In this document: positions 54,904 to 57,501 of the stretch, piece after piece
Numbering within the stretch: position 1 is the first letter of the stretch
How the letters are laid out: each line of letters starts with the position of its first letter
Source: AC-32 sp035455445
GTDB lineage: Bacteria > Actinomycetota > Thermoleophilia > Gaiellales > Gaiellaceae
NCBI GenBank assembly: GCA_035455445.1
Contig: DATIFC010000085.1
Span: 1 to 57,501 of the forward strand
Direction: 5' to 3'
DNA: 57,501 nt
Translations under genes and position numbers: made by a program
The notes under the pieces: model-generated
Database searches by the model: none
What the model was told of the DNA's origin: nothing
Seen by the model: only the letters and a program-made list of their open reading frames with translations

Positions 54904-55680
54904 TTACAGGCCGAGGGCCACCGCCAGCCCCGTCAGCGGCTCCACGTTCGCGGGCTCGGCCGCGAGGCCGCTGAAGCCGGCGCCGAGCACCGACGTACGC
55001 TCCCGGACGCGTCGCAGCACGTCTGTCGCCTCGGCCAGCGAGAGCCCGCCCGACTCCGGCATGAACGGCTGGATCGGCCCCGGCTCGAGCGAGTCGACGT
55101 CGAGCGCGACGTATGCGCCCTCCGTGCCGTCGAGCGTGTCCTCGAGCCCGTCGGCCTCCGTCCGCAGGCCGATCGACGCCACGTATTCGAGCTCCGGCGG
55201 GTCGAGCGCACGGGCGCCCAGCAGGATCGTGTCGTGCGGGTCGACGGCGCCCGAGTCGAGGATCATCCGCAGCGGCATCCCCCAGAGGTTCCCCGAGGGC
55301 GAGGTCTCCGGCGTGTTCAGGTCGCCGTGGGCGTCGAGCCAGACCAGCGAGATGCGGCCGTTGCGGGCGGCCAGCGCCTCGACGGCGCCGATGTGTGCGC
55401 AGCAGCAGCCGCCGAGCACGAGCGGCCGCTCGGGGAGGTCGATCGCGACCGCGAGCGTCTGCTCGTCGAGCGAGTCCTCCTCGACCACCGCTGCTTCGGG
55501 GAACGGCAGCGGCAGTCTCGCGGCCTCGGCCATCGACTCGCCGCCTTCGCCCCAGGCCTGCGGCACGCGCACCATCCCGGCGCCGAACTCCCGGCCGCAG
55601 GAGTGGCACTCGTAGCCGGGGCCGATCGCGACGCACGTGTACGTGCGGCAGTCGGGGCAGCGGGCGCGCAGACGGCTCAC
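54904..55680 (-). CDS. Arginase-family protein with N-terminal zinc ribbon
   Basis: 258 aa. N-terminal residues 8-28 hold CPDC and CHSC, a zinc ribbon not found in standard arginases. The ureohydrolase domain follows: GGCCCAH (His ligand; GGDH in most members), DAHGDLN (Asp, His, Asp) and DVDSLEPG (two Asp). The GGDH Asp is replaced by Cys and the final Asp by Glu. Metal binding looks possible, but the substrate (arginine, agmatine, guanidino acids or other) is uncertain. GTG 55680 overlaps the GNAT stop. Confidence 0.83.
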   Translation of the reverse strand: MSRLRARCPDCRTYTCVAIGPGYECHSCGREFGAGMVRVPQAWGEGGESMAEAARLPLPFPEAAVVEEDSLDEQTLAVAIDLPERPLVLGGCCCAHIGAVEALAARNGRISLVWLDAHGDLNTPETSPSGNLWGMPLRMILDSGAVDPHDTILLGARALDPPELEYVASIGLRTEADGLEDTLDGTEGAYVALDVDSLEPGPIQPFMPESGGLSLAEATDVLRRVRERTSVLGAGFSGLAAEPANVEPLTGLAVALGL

Positions 55681-56564
55681 AACACCTTCTCGTAGGTGTC
55701 GTTGCGACGCACGACGTGCATGCCGGCGCGCTCGTACAGCCTGACCGCGCCGGTCGTGTTCTCGCCGTCGACGCCGAGGCCGACCCGCGTCGCCCCGCGC
55801 TCGCGGAAGTCACGGAAGGAGTGCAGCAGGAGCGCGGTCGCGATCCCCTGCCGCCGCCAGCGGGGACGGACGCCGAGGGTGTCGACCCAGCCGAAGCGCG
55901 GATCGCCGGAGAAGTGCCAGGAGTTGAGCGAGGTCGCGACCAGCTCCTCGCCCTCCTCGACGAGCCACCAGAGCGACGGGTCGAAGCGCGGACGGTCGAC
56001 CATGCGGCGATGCCACTCCTCGTACGCCTTGGGGCGGAAGTCCCAGTGGTCGGAAAACGCCTCGACGGCCGTCGCGCAGACCCGCTCCTCCTCGCCCGGG
56101 CGCATCGTTCGCAGGGTCAGCCCGTCGGGCCAGCGCGGCTCCGGGATGTCGTCCGTCAGCTGGATGCGCATCTGGAACGAGTAGCGGATGGGACCCCAGC
56201 CGACGGCCTCGAAGGCCGGGCGGCAGAAGGGGTCGTTCCCCTGGACGAACCCCCGCAGCACGGGCGCCTCGGCCCGCCCGCGCGCGTACTCCTCCGCGGC
56301 CGCGACCAGCGCGGGCGCAACCTCGGCCTCGAGCGGGCGCGTGTCGACGTTGAAGTGCCCGTCCTCCTGTGCGACGTCCATGTAGCCGACGAGCTCTCCG
56401 TCGCGCTCGGCCACCGCCAGCCAGATCCCCGGCAGCCGGAACCAGCTGCGTATCTCAACCTCGTCCAGCTCCGGCTCGCCGAACGCGAGGCGCGCATGCT
56501 CCTCGACCAGGGCGTGGATCGCCGGCACGTCCTCCTCGGTGGCCGGCCGGATCGCGATGCTCAT
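55677..56564 (-). CDS. Tandem GNAT acetyltransferase (MshD-like architecture)
   Basis: 295 aa with two GNAT domains (about 1-145 and 150-295). The C-terminal domain carries the full acetyl-CoA motif (VDTLGVRPRWRRQGIATALL) and ends AVRLYERAGMHVV; the N-terminal one is degenerate. This layout is that of mycothiol synthase MshD, but general double-GNAT proteins share it. ATG 56564 overlaps the HAD stop (ATGA). Confidence 0.85.
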   Translation of the reverse strand: MSIAIRPATEEDVPAIHALVEEHARLAFGEPELDEVEIRSWFRLPGIWLAVAERDGELVGYMDVAQEDGHFNVDTRPLEAEVAPALVAAAEEYARGRAEAPVLRGFVQGNDPFCRPAFEAVGWGPIRYSFQMRIQLTDDIPEPRWPDGLTLRTMRPGEEERVCATAVEAFSDHWDFRPKAYEEWHRRMVDRPRFDPSLWWLVEEGEELVATSLNSWHFSGDPRFGWVDTLGVRPRWRRQGIATALLLHSFRDFRERGATRVGLGVDGENTTGAVRLYERAGMHVVRRNDTYEKVL

Positions 56565-57196
56565 ACGAGCTCGTCCAGCGTCTCGCCGAGCCCGTTCAGG
56601 TCCGGCAGCTCGCGGGTCGGCTGCGGCCCCGGCCGCTCGCCGAGCCGGTTGATCCAGATCGACGGGACACCGAGCTCGTTCGCCGGCGCGACGTCGTGGA
56701 AGAGGCTCGCCGCGACGTGCACGTCGGGCAACCGGCCGACGTGCTCCTCGAAGGCATGCCAGTGTCCGAGCGAGGGCTTGTACGAACCGATCTCGGAGGC
56801 GACGATCGCGAGCTCGAACGGCACTCCGAGCTGAGCCAGCGAGGCGTCGATGTAGTCGCGGTCGGTGTTCGAGAGGATCGCCAGCTTCCAGCCGCGCCCG
56901 CGCGCACCCATCAGGGCGGCCGGTACCTCCGGGAAGGGCGTCCAGGCCGGCAGCGATTGCGCGACCGCGTCCTCCTCGCCGTCAGACGCGCCCAGCCGCC
57001 GCATCGCCTCGGTCATCACCTCGCGGTAGGTGAGCGTCCCGTCAGCCTCGAGCTGCGGCTCGAGCTCGTGGTAGCGCTGCAGCAGCTCGCCCGCGCTCTC
57101 CTCCCCGAAGACGCGTTCCAGTTGCGCCCTGATCCCGCCGTTCCAGTCGATCAGCGTGCCGTAGCAGTCGAAGGTCGCCCACCGGTCCCTCGCCAC
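56561..57196 (-). CDS. HAD-family hydrolase (haloacid dehalogenase type II-like)
   Basis: 211-aa enzyme from GTG 57196. FDCYGTLIDWNGGI is the nucleophile motif of type II haloacid dehalogenases and their relatives, with SNTDRD as motif II, the Lys in SYKPS, and FHDVAPANELG where motif IV normally has xxNDxxxA. The Asn/Asp pattern suggests activity on organic acids or phosphates, but the substrate is open. First gene of the long minus-strand run. Confidence 0.85.
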   Translation of the reverse strand: MARDRWATFDCYGTLIDWNGGIRAQLERVFGEESAGELLQRYHELEPQLEADGTLTYREVMTEAMRRLGASDGEEDAVAQSLPAWTPFPEVPAALMGARGRGWKLAILSNTDRDYIDASLAQLGVPFELAIVASEIGSYKPSLGHWHAFEEHVGRLPDVHVAASLFHDVAPANELGVPSIWINRLGERPGPQPTRELPDLNGLGETLDELV

Positions 57197-57223
57197 CCGG
57201 CGAGCTTACCCGCGACCGCCGGC

Positions 57224-57364
57224 ATGACCGCTGTCGGCGATCATGGCGCCGTGCAGCGCAAGACGGTCACGGTCCTCTTCTGCGACGCCACGGGCTCGGC
57301 GGCGCTGGGGGAACCGCTCGATCCCCCGCCGTTGCGCCTCGCAGAGCTCCGGGCGGACGGCTAG
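57224..57364 (+). pseudogene. Truncated class III nucleotide cyclase (N-terminal stub)
   Basis: 46-codon frame with RKTVTVLFCDATGSAALGEPLDP, the N-terminal signature of class III adenylate/guanylate cyclases fused to large regulators. After about 45 residues it stops at TAG, whereas the family needs over 150 more. No in-frame continuation is visible; a lipoprotein gene begins 10 nt on. It is a relic. Confidence 0.6.
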
Positions 57365-57373
57365 GCGTTCGGG

Positions 57374-57501
57374 ATGCGACTCGGGCTCGGGGTCCTGCTC
57401 ACCGCGCTCGTGCTCTGCACGTGTGCATGCGACTCGTCCGACAAGCCGGCGCCGCCGCCGAAGGTCACGAGCTTCGCCCTGCAGAGCACTTTGCTGGGCC
57501 G
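57374..57501 (+). CDS. Predicted lipoprotein (cut by right edge)
   Basis: 42 codons visible from ATG 57374. MRLGLGVLLTALVLCTCACDS is a lipoprotein signal peptide; CAC before DSS probably holds the lipidated Cys. A Pro-rich linker follows. The function cannot be told from this part. Confidence 0.6.
   Translation, partial: MRLGLGVLLTALVLCTCACDSSDKPAPPPKVTSFALQSTLLG

Overview
The window is very GC-rich bacterial chromosome with tightly packed genes that often overlap by 4 bp (ATGA, GTGA). The gene content (caa3-type oxidase with cytochrome c fused to subunit II, a DUF6458 protein, Ku/LigD, polymerase X, PASTA-less PknB-like kinase, half-size TauE proteins, actinobacterial-style secreted proteins) suggests a deep-branching actinobacterium, probably Thermoleophilia (Gaiellales or Solirubrobacterales). 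This is inferred from protein resemblance only; no 16S gene is present. No phage, IS transposase or CRISPR array is visible.

Layout. 1-7.5 kb: cytochrome oxidase subunits I (cut by the left edge) and II, a small membrane protein, two convergent sensor histidine kinases and a CBS-domain protein. 7.6 kb: tRNA-Lys(CTT). 7.8-11.7 kb: four overlapping genes for an activated acetamido-sugar acid (WecB/WbpI-, WecC/WbpA-, WbpB- and WbpD-like). 11.7-16.3 kb: secreted subtilase, SpoIID-like protein and a Ser/Thr kinase with an external TPR domain. 16.3-19.7 kb: all four dTDP-rhamnose genes (rfbB on +, rfbA-C-D on -). 19.7-26.8 kb: MMPL transporter, Hsp20-Lon operon, a secreted M23 peptidase. 26.8-34.8 kb: two half-size TauE/SafE proteins, trehalose phosphatase, EamA transporter, Nudix, HAD, PLP decarboxylase, PolX, polyprenol-phosphate mannosyltransferase, thioredoxin. 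34.8-39.0 kb: an orphan DppB-like permease and a TPP-riboswitch-controlled thiDMEL operon. 39.0-48.5 kb: methyltransferase, MrfA-type helicase, a membrane protein of unknown role, an amidinohydrolase-like enzyme, a SLOG protein, NDH-2, GNAT and an ABC-2 exporter. 48.5-57.2 kb: a long minus-strand run (HAD, double GNAT, arginase-like, accD, accA, ku, ligD, rsgA). The right edge has a cyclase stub and the start of a lipoprotein.

The most interesting signals are not single genes. (1) Four genes (rfbD, thiD, a methyltransferase, an ABC permease) have no well-placed ATG/GTG/TTG and their homology starts at CTG; in three the CTG overlaps the TGA stop of the preceding reading frame as CTGA. (2) A 24-bp AT-rich palindromic repeat occurs twice, once as an intergenic terminator-like hairpin and once in frame inside rfbD. 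(3) A second structured repeat occurs upstream of wecB and inside the thi leader, between the TPP riboswitch and thiD, flanked there by a 14-bp direct repeat. (4) An 86-bp segment with matching TGAGC ends appears to separate the ABC permease from its normal start. Together these suggest small mobile or recombining hairpin elements entering gene starts, with CTG initiation or reinitiation as the apparent outcome. (5) An 11-codon reading frame with a full-length Shine-Dalgarno sequence precedes rsgA.
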